From: Heterobasidion occidentale
Lineage: Eukaryota; Basidiomycota; Agaricomycetes; Russulales; Bondarzewiaceae
DNA: 64,000 nt
NCBI GenBank assembly: GCA_039111635.1
Contig: JBCAQO010000022.1
Coordinates: 1-64,000, forward strand
Direction: 5' to 3'
Positions within the stretch are counted from its first letter, which is position 1, and each line of letters starts with the position of its first letter. The position numbers were made by a program, and so were the translations under genes. The notes under the pieces were generated by a model that saw only the letters and a program-made list of their open reading frames with translations, was not told the DNA's origin and did no database searches. Below, piece after piece: positions 37,708 through 49,000 of the stretch.

Positions 37708-38398
37708 ATGGTCCACTTGAACTTGACAGCTTTGGCCGCTGCCGCTACCGCCTTCAGCATCACCGACTTCCAAGGCCACTTTGTCGACCTCGCCTCTGGC
37801 GGGACCACCGACTTCGTGCCCGTTCGCAGCTTTGCCAGGGCGGAGAACCAGAACCAGCAGGTAAATGTCTCGCGCAACTCATTCGTCTCCTCAGAAGTCT
37901 GACACGGTCGACGGCATCATGTAGTGGCAGCTCCTGGGCACTAGCACCCCGAACCAGTTCAGGATCCAGAATAACGGTGTCAGGCAGGTCATATCCTTCC
38001 CGTCCGCCCCTTCTATGGGGTACTCGGGCATCATCGGGAGCCAGCAAGCGATTGCCCACCCGAACGCTGGCACTTCTTGGAACCTCGTTGGAGCCGGCAA
38101 TGGCGCCTTCAAGTAAGTAGCTCTCGCCGCCTCCTGCGGACCCGATTCGCTGACCGGACGGCGTTTCACTATGCGTGTCCAGCCTCGTCGAGTCTGGCAC
38201 CGGGCTTGCTTTGACTGCGTGGGAGGCCAGGACCGACTCAAACAGCTCTCCGGTGCGCCTTTCACTGCTCCTTCATATCGATTTGAACGGCGTGCTGATA
38301 TCCCACGATTTATTTCTCGGATTTCATAGCTCACGCTCGAAGTCGCCGCTTCTGACCCTCAGCAAGTGTTCACCATCCAGATTGCCTCAGTCTTCTAA
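37708..38398 (+). CDS. Ricin-B-type beta-trefoil lectin-like protein
   Basis: Single beta-trefoil domain of about 145 residues, expected to bind sugars. Exon 1 is MVHLNLTALAAAATAFSITD with the motif GHFVDLASGG; the following exons give WQLLGTSTPNQFRIQNNG, SWNLVGAGNGAF, NLVESGTGLALTAWEA and LTLEVAASDPQQVFTIQIA, ending SVF at 38398. The repeated Q-x-W/F-like turns are the trefoil hallmark. Introns at about 37861, 38113 and 38251 resolve in frame. The N-terminus is hydrophobic but lacks a clear cleavage site, so it may be cytoplasmic, as many mushroom lectins are. No enzymatic domain is attached. The frame is clean. Confidence 0.85.
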
Positions 38399-39300
38399 AG
38401 CGCTAGGCGAAGCACGGTTGTTCTGAGAAAGTCGACGTCGTATATGTTGTGGAGACAAGGGTTCTTGTGTAAATCGAAGGTACTACAAATGCTACATTCC
38501 TAGGGTTTCAATTTCTTGTTCTGTACGAGTTTGGTTACGGGAGTACGGGAGTACATGAGGTCTTTGGTGTTGGTCTATATACGGAATTTCACCTGTTCTT
38601 GCAGAAATTTGATCACAAGGCCATTCATCTTATAGCGATTGATGCCCCAGGAATTAGATACACCGCGATGCGACAACCGACAAATGCTTCCTCGACGTGG
38701 TCAGCCAAGATGTGCATTCTCGTTCAAAGCAAAAGTGTCGCGTACTTGACATTCCAATAGGGTTGGTGTTTGGGGATCCATCTCTTGTGCCTCCAACAGC
38801 GCAGTCACTAGTGCAGGGTGTCCGAATGCCTATGGCATGACTAGGGTCCAAGCCCAACACTCCATCCAAAATCCGCGAAAATTCACCAAGAGCCATATCT
38901 CACGAAATATACGCCGTTGCCGTTGCCGAAGGTGCCGCGTCGATGGCTTCGGCTTCCCGCGCTCGGACCTTCAAATTTTATCGTCCAAGCCTGGTCACAA
39001 CATTGACTCAGATTCCTCTCCACGAGCAACGCTGACCTTCGAATACATCCAGATGTGAAAACTAGACCCATCCAACACCAGGAGGTAGGAACGTTTGTTC
39101 TCGCAATTTTGCAGCTGACATCGACAATATGACACTGCTGAGGAGGGCTCAACACGTCCACACGCAGATAGAGGCATGCTTTGGTGAAGCTCTGCCACCC
39201 GATGAACAATTCTTGAGCTTCTGGCGAGACAATCTGAGTCCAGAACCAGCACGTATGAAGGAGGACAACTATCACTGTGGCATGTCCAAGCGCAGGTGCC
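38399..39300. other. Intergenic with unassigned open frames
   Basis: A minus-strand open frame at 38883-39371 and another at 38654-38896 have modest coding character, but no family is recognisable and no exon structure is evident. Confidence 0.35.
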
Positions 39301-39314
39301 TTGGAACACTGCTG

Positions 39315-39692
39315 GTGGACAAAAGGACGTGGCAGGAGGTCCACAAAGCGACGCACTTGGCCTTGTCCCACTGACCCTCCGATGGCGTATAGATACCCCC
39401 ATGCAATCCTCTTATCTTCCCAGATTGCATCCTTCCCTCCAACAGTTTAAACCTCATCAACCCTCAACTTTGACATTGCACTTCAATGATCTTACACAAC
39501 GTACGTCTGTCCATCAATGCTTCACATGTAGTTGCTCATCCTTTCCTCCAGTCCCGCTGTGTTGCAGGACCAGCAAAGTCTCTTCACCTCTGCTCTCCAG
39601 CCTGGCCAGTACCCCACCAAGCGAGCACAGACATTATTACAACCCGGCCGACGGTCCCAATCTCGTACACTCTCAGCCATAGTCGAAGGGTT
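39315..39692 (+). repeat. Promoter/five-codon-exon module, copy 5 (divergent fragment)
   Basis: GTGGAC at 39315 and GTCCAC at 39339, a TATAGATA-type box at 39388, ATG at 39486, a 15 nt first exon (MILHN) ending at GTACGT (39501), and the exon-2 core CAAGCGAGCACAGACATTAT near 39628. With an acceptor at 39551 the frame runs through QASTDIITTRPTVPISYTL to a stop near 39692. This is the most diverged of the six copies and lacks the longer unit around it. Confidence 0.7.
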
Positions 39693-41596
39693 GACTGACA
39701 GGGCAGGAGACAATCCTCCGCCCTGCTGCATGTGCCTCTCTCTGGAGGCGGTGTGGAAGATCTTGGATGCATGGAGCGCAGGGACGGACATGAAAAGGAT
39801 CTCATGCCGACGCATCTCCCCGCCTCATCCACCTTGTGACGACTGCCCCGGTGTTGACAGCCAAGTGTGGCATCGCAATGTGTGTCCCTCATACTGTAGG
39901 GTCACCAGTTATGACGTCTCCCCTAGATCACGCCCACTTATGGCCAACCCTTGGTCTCTAGTGCATGACACTGGGTTGCCTTGCCACACGATGATTGGAA
40001 CATCGTTGGTTGTCGTTCAAACGCCTTCTCCCTGATTTGAATGGTCTTGAAACTCCCTATTTGACCGCAACTGCTCCCGGCCTGTGAACCGCCTCTTTGC
40101 ATTAAGCTACGCACTGTCTGGCCACAGGAAGTGTGTGGAGCCCAGCACCCTTCCGCAGGAGATCATCCCGCATGACATCAGGGAATGGGCCTCCAACGTC
40201 CCCACCAATCCCAGCAGGTGCCATGGAGCACGCCCGGACGCAAACACCGACGATGCGGCGTCCCAATTTAAGTTTGGTATGATGGCAACCGTTCCCCCCG
40301 GACCTGGCCAGATTATTCCTCACGGCGTCCTCGGACCCTCACGTGCTGCCTTTGGACGTGGGGTGCACGCAGCGCACAGGCTTTTGTCTGGCGTGCATAT
40401 CCAGATGTAGTTGAGGCAATCAAGCATGACAATCGTACACCCCTACCTCTGGCAGTGCAGTTGTGTGTGGGCCTGCATGCTTGACGGCATAGATGGTCCT
40501 TTCCTGACCCGGTAATGCATCCAAGATACATAGGCACGGCGGGATGTCTGTCGGGTACAGAGTGGCATGCCTAGGATAGGTGTGCATCAAATCTCCGTCT
40601 TCGGATACCGAATGAACAGGCGGCGTCTATCTAGTGAGGTTGAACATGTGATTTGCCAAAGTCTCGGTCTCGTGAATGGTGGAGGGTTTGGGGCTTCACG
40701 AGGACTCGTTTGGGGATGTCGGACGATGCGAAGGTGGATAGACAACCATGCAGATATTGTCACGTCGTAGTCTGTCGGAGCAGCCGCTTTTTGTTTTTTT
40801 CTGGCTCATTGGGGTGGGACACAATTGATGATGTTTTTTGAAACGTGGTATCTAAGCATTGGATATTGGCTGTTGTGTGTTGTTCGTGAAGCAGAAAGGC
40901 CTCTCGCGGAGTCATGTCATCGGCATTCGCCGTCTCGCAATGCTCAAACATGCTCAGACCCGCAACAGAATGTGAGTCTAAGCTGCTCCGATGTCGCGTC
41001 GCCAATGTCACCCTTATTGTCCCTTGTTTCTTTTTCTCGCACCGCGCATGAGCAAGACGTGCTGGAATGGTGATGACGGCAACAACAACGATGACCGTCA
41101 AACTATGCTGTTGGTCGGACCAGCACCGCCCTGACTCGCCGTCACCGTGATCCGTGTCGCTGACCGAGCTAGAAAGCCTCCCGCGGCGCGTGCATGCCAG
41201 CCTCTGTGCAGCACAATGCACACGGCGACCGCCGATTCGTTCTGCCAGCACAGGACAGCACTCACTCCCTCGCTCCCTCACTCATCAACTCATAAGTAGC
41301 ACTCCTCCCAGCGCCGTCTTGTACCTCGCGCCCGAATGCGCGCATGCGGCCACTCCCTCCCTGGAAGAAGTTGCTGCCGGCCAGCTCAGCCAGCTCACCC
41401 TGGATCAGACGCCGAGTCTGCGCGCGCCCCTGGGCTCGGGCTCAACCGTCGTTGTCGTCGCGAACACACATTCATCCGTTTGTGCCACCACCGACCGCCG
41501 ACCGCGCCGCATGACACAATACCTTATTTGGCACTGTTTGTGCGCGGCTTGTCCGTCGTGCGTTCGCCTTGAGCTGTTCCCAAACCCATTGCTGCC
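39693..41596. other. Intergenic, no gene recognised
   Basis: Open frames near 40084-40410 and on the minus strand near 40760-41281 show no family likeness. The last 300 bp probably carry the promoter of the next gene. Confidence 0.4.
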
Positions 41597-43042
41597 ATGT
41601 CGGAGATAATCGTCTCGGAGCTCATGATACCCTCAGAATCGTTTGTTCAATATGAAAGGTTACGTTATCGACACCGAGGTGTTGTCCTGGCTTGACGAGG
41701 CAGAGAAAACCCTTGAGATGCATGCCTCCGACAAATGGCTGGAATGGGGTGCGGTTATCCTGCGTGCCCGCGCATGTCGGCTCGACGAGGCCCAGCGCAA
41801 CCCACCCGCGAAGCGCGAAGAAGATGTTTCTGTGACGGGACCAGTCCATCCGCTGGGACATGCAGACAAACCAGAGGTCGTCGTCCAGAAGACCGCCCGC
41901 GAGGTCGCGACACAGCAGCGCGAGCGGAAACTGGCGATGGACGCCCACAACAAGGCCATCGTCGGTCGGCTCGTCCGGGGAGAGATAACGAAGAAGGAAT
42001 TGAGGGCTCTCACTCTCGAACCTCTCGATAGGTTTGACGATGCTGTTCCTGGCTTGCAGCTTCCGCTGACCCCGTGCCCACCTACTCAACCCCAAGAGTC
42101 TCCTTCATCCCCACAGTCGCCATTAACCCCCTATTCTCCTTCAACATCATCTCCGTCTCCTTCGCCGTCTTCATCTCCCCAACCCAGGCCACCCAACCGC
42201 TCCGTTGATCGCGAGGGGAAAGGTTGGGCCACAGTTCCTCACCAGAGAAAAGGTGCACGGAAGCGCGTTGTCGACGAGACGGACGAAGCGGAAGACTCGG
42301 AAAGAAAGCCGAAAACGAAACGAGGCAAGGTCCCCAATAATCTGCCGCAAGGGGTGGTCCGTGTACGCGCACCCGCTACTGAGTCACACTTGTGACTCCT
42401 GACGTCCAACAGGCCGGCGTTGCGTGTGTTAGATGCTCTGGTTTTGCGACCCCATTCCAGTGTTTCCTCGTCCCAGGAACTGCGCGGTGCGTCAAGTGCG
42501 CCACCGATCACCAATTCTGCAAAGGAGCTATTGCTGCAACTGCCACCCCCGAGCACGAACCGAGTCGAGGTAAGAAACACCCCGACATACTTCCTCCGTG
42601 TCCCTACTCATCGCCATGCCGCCCAGCTCCTCGTCTCAGGAAGGCCACCTCCAAGGTGCCCACTTTGGTCGTCGCTCCTTCCAAGGCGGCCAACGTCCAT
42701 TCAACGTCGGTCGCGGGCCCGTCGCGCCTTGAGCCTGCCTCTGAGGAGCGGATGATCGCTGGCCCAGCCAATCGGGTTGAGAGTCCCCCAAACATGGATG
42801 CCTCTGAAGATCTCCACGAGACGCCTCCTCCGATGGACGATGAAGTGGGAGAGTACATCGCCCGATTTGTTTCAGACAAGCGCCAACGCTCCCAATCCGT
42901 GAGCGAGATCAAGCGCAAGATCACGATGATGGACAGGTGCCTGGAATATAACTTGGAAGAATTCCTTGCTCTCAAGGTCGAGCGGGACGCCATGAAGATG
43001 AGGAAGAAAAAGCTCGAGGCGCAGTTGGAGGTTCTTCACTAG
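41597..43042 (+). CDS. Lineage-specific protein with a C-x2-C motif pair and coiled coil
   Basis: Not a family I can name, though similar cysteine-motif proteins occur in many Agaricomycetes, sometimes in large numbers. The likely start at 41597 gives MSEIIVSELMIPSESFVQYE; the main frame then reads DTEVLSWLDEAEKTLEMHAS after an apparent one- or two-base loss near 41655-41672. A basic, proline/serine-rich middle follows (SPSSPQSPLTPYSPSTSS, then a KPKTKRGK-type cluster). A short intron near 42361-42415 leads to the motif region ACVRC, FQCFLVPGTARCVKCATDHQ and FCKG. The C-terminus, SVSEIKRKITMMDRCLEYN and KVERDAMKMRKKKLEAQLEV, is a coiled coil. A nuclear, nucleic-acid-binding role is suggested but unproven. 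Confidence 0.6.
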
Positions 43043-43419
43043 ATCAACGGTCTCGCAGTGAAAACAGGGACGTGATGCGCGTGAACGAGTCAGGGGAGGG
43101 GATCAATGATGACGGCGATGGTGCCGCCTGAGGCCCTGAATAGTTTGAATGTACTCGTATCTTGAATGTACTCGTATCGTGAAGGGGCATGACGCGTTCC
43201 CGCGCACCTTGCCCTGCCCTAGCGTGATGCCTCAGCTCTGCAGCGTATGAGCCGTTCTCGCACAGTACAATCACAGCCACGCCATGTGGCAGCCTAGCCC
43301 AAGCGCCGCGGCCCGCTGGACGTGCCTCGGAGGGGGGTGGACAAAAGGATGTGGCATGGTTGTCCACAATGCGGCGCCCGATGCTTGTTCGTGTGGCGGA
43401 GTTCGGCCCTCGAGCATCG

Positions 43420-43427
43420 TATAAATA
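43420..43427 (+). promoter_or_regulatory. TATA box of module copy 1
   Basis: TATAAATA followed by a run of C, 100 nt before the ATG at 43520. The same box-to-ATG distance (98-111 nt) holds in all six copies. Confidence 0.75.
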
Positions 43428-44337
43428 CCCCCTGCGATCCCCGCAGCGTGTCCTTCCAACCTTCTTACCCTCATCCACTCATCATAGCAACACACTCGTA
43501 ACATTGACATCGTGCTTTGATGGCTTGCACAACGTATGTCCGCCCGTCGACGCCTCGCGCTGTACCATCGCTCACCTTCTCGTCCTGTAGCCCCACACGT
43601 GTGCGGGACCAGCGCCATTCCACACGCAAGCGAGCACAGACATTATTTCTCCGCGACCGATGTTCCCGGACTGCTCACGCCTCAAGGCAGAGTCAAGCAA
43701 CGCGCGCCGGAGATGACCCACGGGGACAGTCGAAGACTACACGCGGACGGCCAGTGCATGCCTGACAGCGTGTGCATGAACCGTTTACGGGTATGCGAGG
43801 CGGCTGGAAAACGAGCTAGAGATGTGTAGACATGCGCTCGTTCGTGTTGCAACTGGGAAAAGGTCGGAAACGCTCCGAATCAGCGTAAGTGATGTCTTCT
43901 AGATAGCTGGTCTCCTACTTATTTGTCAATTGTTGCAGTGGCCTGGTTACACAGCCGTGGGTAGCAGAGCATCGATCCTGAATCCCTGGAAGGGGAATCG
44001 GGCTCAGCTAGCACAATCCGTCGCGCAGACTCATGAAAGACCCTGGACGCGCGCAGCGACGAGACAGACGTGAGGAGGATCTAGTCGGCCCTCTGACTCG
44101 GTCTCGCAAGTGCGATGTGCTGCACTAGAGCAGATGCGGAACGCGTGAATCGGGGAGGCAGACGTTCAGAGTATCCGATGTCGGTCCCCTCCCTCTCACT
44201 GGCAGGCATCGCACGATGCCTATGAAGCCCGCCTCGCCGTCTGCGATGAACAGCAATCCGGCACGTCTATCCTCCATCTCGGTGCGCATCAACGCAAGCA
44301 CGGCGATGCTGGAGCGTGATGTACCGTCAGTTCCTCC

Positions 44338-44814
44338 CTATGGCCGTGCACCACGCGTCCACCGCCTTGGAGTCAGCAAATACGGCGATACCGACGGCCC
44401 GTCCGCCATGGGCACGTCTCCCACCCTGAATGTTCCCCCAATCAAGACCACCTCGCCGTCATGCCACACAGACTGCTCAGCCCGAGTCAGACCATCCCTC
44501 GCCCCTCCACCGCCTGCGGCGCCTGCTCTCCATGGCCTCTCCTGCTCCCATTGGAGACACATAGGCGGCCCCTTGGCATCTGGCGCTGCGCGCGGCCGAG
44601 CGGCAAGTTCTCCCGCTCGACGCCGAGCGTTCAACTCCACCACCACCCGTCCGTCTTGCGTGGCTACGCGTTCTGCACGACGCAGCTTAGGACTTGAACC
44701 AGGCTGCCGTACGTGTGGCGGTACAGTCCAGCACGCGTGCACGTGTCGAAGCAACGCGGGGTCGTGGACCGTGTTTGTCCAGCCAGGGATGGGAGCGACG
44801 AGCACGCCATACAT
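44338..44814 (-). pseudogene. Antisense open frame inside unit 1, conserved in the other units
   Basis: A 158-codon frame, MYGVLVAPIPGWTNTVHDPA to TPRRWTRGARP. Related but broken frames occur on the opposite strand of the other units (52555-53053, 54798-55080, 57660-58200). Shared blocks include VPPHVRQPGSSPKLRRAE and FRVGDVPMADGPSVSPYLL. The string VWHDGEVVLIGGTFRVG recalls a kelch-type strand, but one blade is not enough to assign the fold. GC-rich sequence can keep antisense frames open by chance, so this may be a shadow. Confidence 0.3.
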
Positions 44815-45230
44815 GAAGAGCCTGTTGTATGCATGGATCAGTGCCCGTCGGAGGAACCGGTGGACGCGCGAGGGTCAGACACGGAGCGAATCGCCTTGCG
44901 TGGAGTATGTCGTACCATACGAGTGCGGTGACCGCGGTAGTGCGATTCGATGCGTGATTCGCAGGGAGCTCGGACGACGGGAAAATGGAGGGCGCGCGGC
45001 GGGCGTCGTGCAGCCTTGCCCGCGGACGAGAGGGGCGCGGAAGTAGATCGACAATGCACGTTGGCGAGCAGACCTACGGAGCGGTCGCTTTCTTTTTTAT
45101 TATTTTTCTATTAGAATCTTTATGTTGGGGGAGGGCGAGACCAATGTACACTTTTGCATTGTCCGATCTGGGCGTTGCCCTGCTGAGTGACTGAGTCGGA
45201 GATGAGCGACTCGGTGCGTGCGGTGTGCGA

Positions 45231-46038
45231 CTCGATGAACCGACGGTGCATAATAGAGGAGAGTCAGAAAAAAAATCTTCCGCTTGGCACTTGCCGCGTC
45301 GCCGCGACGAGGTCCGACGTCAGCGTCACTTCCTCCGCCGGCGTCCGCCGGGGCCCGGGACACCCCTTTCCACATCCAAGCGTCCCGCTCAATCTCGCAC
45401 CAAGCCTCCAAACCTCCAAACCCACCGGCGCGGTCGACTCATTTCCTTTTTTTTTCTTAGCGCGTACATCCACTTTGATTCCGATGTACAGATCTGAATC
45501 CCGCGGCGAGTCGGCGGCTGGTTCAACACACATACACAGCCTTCCGTGCGGCGTGGATCCACATATCCACATATACTTCTCGTATATATGTATGTATACA
45601 TGTACGTCCATGCACACACAAGTAGGCGTACAGGTATATATGCATGTATACCATACCATATGTACGTATCATGTCCCGCGCATACCAACGCCTGACGAGT
45701 GACTCGAGCCGCCATCACATCCGTAAAAAAGAAAAAGAAACAGAAACAGAAACAGAAAAATGCACATATTATATATACACGCAGCGTGTACGTCGAGATC
45801 CGCGAGGCGGCAAAAACAGAGGAGCGACGGCGGTCATGGTGTCGGTAAAACGAAGCGTGTTCATTAGGACCGTACACGGCCAGGTCGAACAAGAGTCAGT
45901 CGAGCAGTATGGAACAAGAAAGAACCGAAGATCGAAAAAATAGAAAGATAGAAAACGCAAAGGCGAAGGCAAACGCGAAAGGAAGAAAGTAAACACGACA
46001 AAGAGGTATGTATGCATAGCAGAGTCCGACCAAGCCTC
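45231..46038. other. 3' flank of zinc-finger gene with simple sequence
   Basis: Contains an alternating TA/CA-rich tract at about 45560-45665 and a GAAACA-type repeat at 45723-45760. Probably the 3' untranslated region of the minus-strand regulator that stops at 46039. No gene. Confidence 0.5.
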
Positions 46039-49000
46039 CTACGCCCGCGACTCGCCCCGCTCGCCCACCCCGCCCGCGCCCCGCCTCAGCGACACCGCCG
46101 GCATCGGCAGCCCCAGCCCCAGCTCCAGCCCAAACCCGCTCCCCACCGTCCCCGGCGCGCTCATCCGCCGCCCGCGCTCCGCAAGCCGCAACTGATGATG
46201 CTGCGTCCCCGCGTCCGCGCCCACGCCCACGAGCGGGTACCCACCCTTCCCCCGCACCGCCATCCCCACCGGCGGCGGCCCCATCGTCGCCCCATTACCC
46301 CCGCTGCCAAACCCAAACTCCCCGTCCTCCCCGTCGTCGAGCGCGCTCTCGCCCTCGCCATATCCCATCCGCGCCGCCCGCTTCGAGTATTCCGGTCCGA
46401 GCGTCTGCGACGGCAGCCGCTTGAACGACGGCCGCGCCACGTCCTCCCCGACGACGACGCGCCGCCACCGCCGCCGAGCCCATGCCCAACGGGGGAAGCA
46501 GTTGCTGATGCTGATGCTGATGCTGATGTTGTTGCTGATGCTGCTGCTGCTGATGTTGAGGTTGATGTTTGCAGGTGTGCATGATGACGATGAAGCTGTT
46601 GCGACCCAGGATGCGGCGACGCCGACGCGCTCAGGCTCCCGCTCTGCCCCGACCCGACCCCAACCCGACCCCACACCCGCCCCCGCCCCCGCCCCCGCCC
46701 CAAACACATGCGCCAAACTCGACCCCGCGCTCGACGTGCTGCTCGGCCTGCTCATCTCCATCGCCTGCACCGCCTGCATCTGCTGCATCTGCGCCTGCTG
46801 CATCTGCGCCAGCTGTGGCTGTTGCTGTTGCTGCATCGTCGACATCGGCGCCTGCGGTACCCGCACGGGCACGGGCATCGGCATCGGCACGGGCAACGCC
46901 AGCCCTCCCGCGACCGCAGCGCCGCGCCCCGGACTCGCACTCCCGCTCTTGCTCTTCTTCCCCTCGGACCCGCCCACCGAGCCCGCCACCGAACCCGCCA
47001 CCGACGCCGACCCAGACCCGGACCCAGACCCAGAACTCGACCTCGAATCCAAAGGCGCCGCCGCCGCCGCCGCCGTACCCCGCCGCCTCGGCACGAGGTT
47101 CAGCGTCAACGGCGTCCGCCGCGCCAACACCGCCTGCTCGTAGCTCCGCAGGTCCTCGGGATGATGCAGCGTCCTCAAACCCCCTATGGCTCCATCCCCC
47201 GCGCCAGCGTCGGGCGTCTTCACGCTCGGCAGGCTCGCGACGCGCGTCAGCCCGCGCTCGCGCTTCGGACTCCGCCCGTTGCCCATGTACCCTGCGCCTC
47301 CTCCGCCGCCTCCGCCGTCCGGCGCGGCGTGCGCGAGGCCGTTGGCGCCCGCGGTGGGCGTGACGAGCCCCGGGCCGGTGAGCGGGCTCCGCATGTACTG
47401 CTTCCACATCTCGCGCAGCTCCTTCAAGTTCCCCGGCGTCGGCCCCCCGTTCCCGTCCCCGTCCGCGTCTCCCTCCCCCTCCCCACCTCTGCCTCCGCCT
47501 CCGCCTCCATCCCCGCCCCCGTCCCCGTCCCCGTCCCCGTCGGCTCCGTCTCTGGCTCCGTCTCCTGCTCTGCTGCTGGCCGAGGCATCCGGCACGCTGA
47601 GCACGCCCTCAAAGAACGGCGCGCCCTGGCTCAAGCCCGCGAGCACCGCAGGGTCGTCGAGCGACATGAGCCCAAACGCGCTCGAGAACCCGCCCTCGCC
47701 CTCGTGCGGGTGGCCGTGGTGGTGGCCGTGCGCGCGGTAGCCTCCGTCCGCGTGCTGCTGGTGGTCGTGAGCGTGAGAGTGCGTCGACGAGGACGAGGAC
47801 GCGGGCCGCCCGTCCGAGTCTGCGTACCCGCCTCCTCCGCCTCCCCCTGCGAGCCCGTACTGATGGTGCCGGTGCTGGTGATGCGGGTCGCGCGGATCAT
47901 GTTGTTGTTGTTGTTGTTGTTGTTGTTGCAGATGCCCACGATGCGCGAGCGGGTGGCCGTAATCGTAATCGTGCATCCCGATCCCAGGCAGCGGGAGGTG
48001 CACGCTGCTCGACGCGGCCGACGACGGCTGCGAGCGGCTCGCGGCGCTCCCGCTCTGGCTGTGCGCCGCGACGCTCCCGTCGTCGCTCGCGAGCGACAGC
48101 GACCCGCGGCGGTGGCCCTGGTGCTCGTGCTCGTGCAGCTCAAACTGAAACGGAAAGTTGCCGTTCGCCGGGGGATGCGCGTGCGGCGCGTGCGTGGGCC
48201 CGTAGTCGTGCGAGGCGTAGTGCGCGTAGCCGTCTCTGTACGGCGCGGGCTGTGTGGCAAACGGGAGCGCGGCGCAAGGCGGGAACCGTCAGTACCTAGC
48301 GACTCTTTTGGCCACGGAATACGACGTATGTCCACACGCACGCAGACTGATCGCGGACGAACGCACCTTTGTCGTTCACGCCCGGGTTCGACGGCGGGAA
48401 GGCCATGCCGTCCGACGGCAGGGTATAGTCGACGCCGGCGTCTCGCGAGCCGTACGCGCCGTACCTCTGCTGTTGTTGCTGTTGCTGCTGTTGAGGATCC
48501 ATGTAGAGGCTCGGGATTCCCCTCGCGGCCGACGAGGACGAGGCGGAGCGCGAGAGCATCTCGGCCTGTTGGCGGTACCGCGCGGCGTAGTCCGCGGTGC
48601 TGTCAAACGACTCGCGCGAGGCCGAGGCGGAGCCCGAGCCCAGCAAGTACGGCTCTAGCGAGTTGGGCGGATACCCCTGTTGCTGCTGCTGCTGCTGGGC
48701 CGACGAAGAGGCAAAATTGTATTGCGGGTTGTACAGCTGCGAGGGTGGCGGGGGTAGGGTCGGGGCGGCGGAGGAGCCCATGAGAAAGGTGTCGGAGAGG
48801 CGGTAGCCGGGGGGCACGGTCGGGAGGGGGCCGAGGGAAGAGGAGAGGGTGGGGTCGTTGAGGGAGAGACCCGAGTAGGGGTTGTTGGGGCCGATGCTGG
48901 CGGGACACCGGTAGATGAGGTGTTGGGACCTGGGCGAGCGGGATGGCCGGGACCTTGCGGAGCGGTTTGGCGGTGAAACTTGACGTAGGTGCAGCGGCAC

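Larger units (their letters stand above)
43270..45230 (+). repeat. Repeat unit 1 (plus orientation)
   Basis: About 1.9 kb unit homologous along most of its length to the minus-strand units at 50.45-54.1, 54.43-56.27 and 56.33-59.33 kb. It begins with the inverted pair GTGGAC (43337) / GTCCAC (43362), a TATAAATA box at 43420, ATG at 43520, a 14 nt first exon, a 57 nt intron (43534-43590), an exon with the core motif, and a second intron near 43887-43939 ending TTGCAG before TGGCCTGGTTACAC. An antisense open frame lies in its second half. The unit tails off after a T-rich run at 45090-45115. Confidence 0.85.

Noticed and set aside
43536..43829. Exon-2 frame reading SEHRHYFSATDVPGLL, shared by several module copies
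   Set aside because: It is open over a longer stretch, but joining from the short first exon does not give this frame in any copy; the QASTDI frame is the one kept by the 15 nt exons.
44686..44705. tRNA B-box-like string GGTTCAAGTCC (minus strand), also near 57741
   Set aside because: No A box, acceptor stem or anticodon arm can be built around it; it is simply a shared part of the repeat units.
46708..48783. Long plus-strand open frame of 691 codons, Arg/His/Pro-rich
   Set aside because: It is antisense to the zinc-finger regulator. Its composition follows from reading GC-rich glycine, serine and glutamine codons on the other strand, and it has no domain or exon structure.
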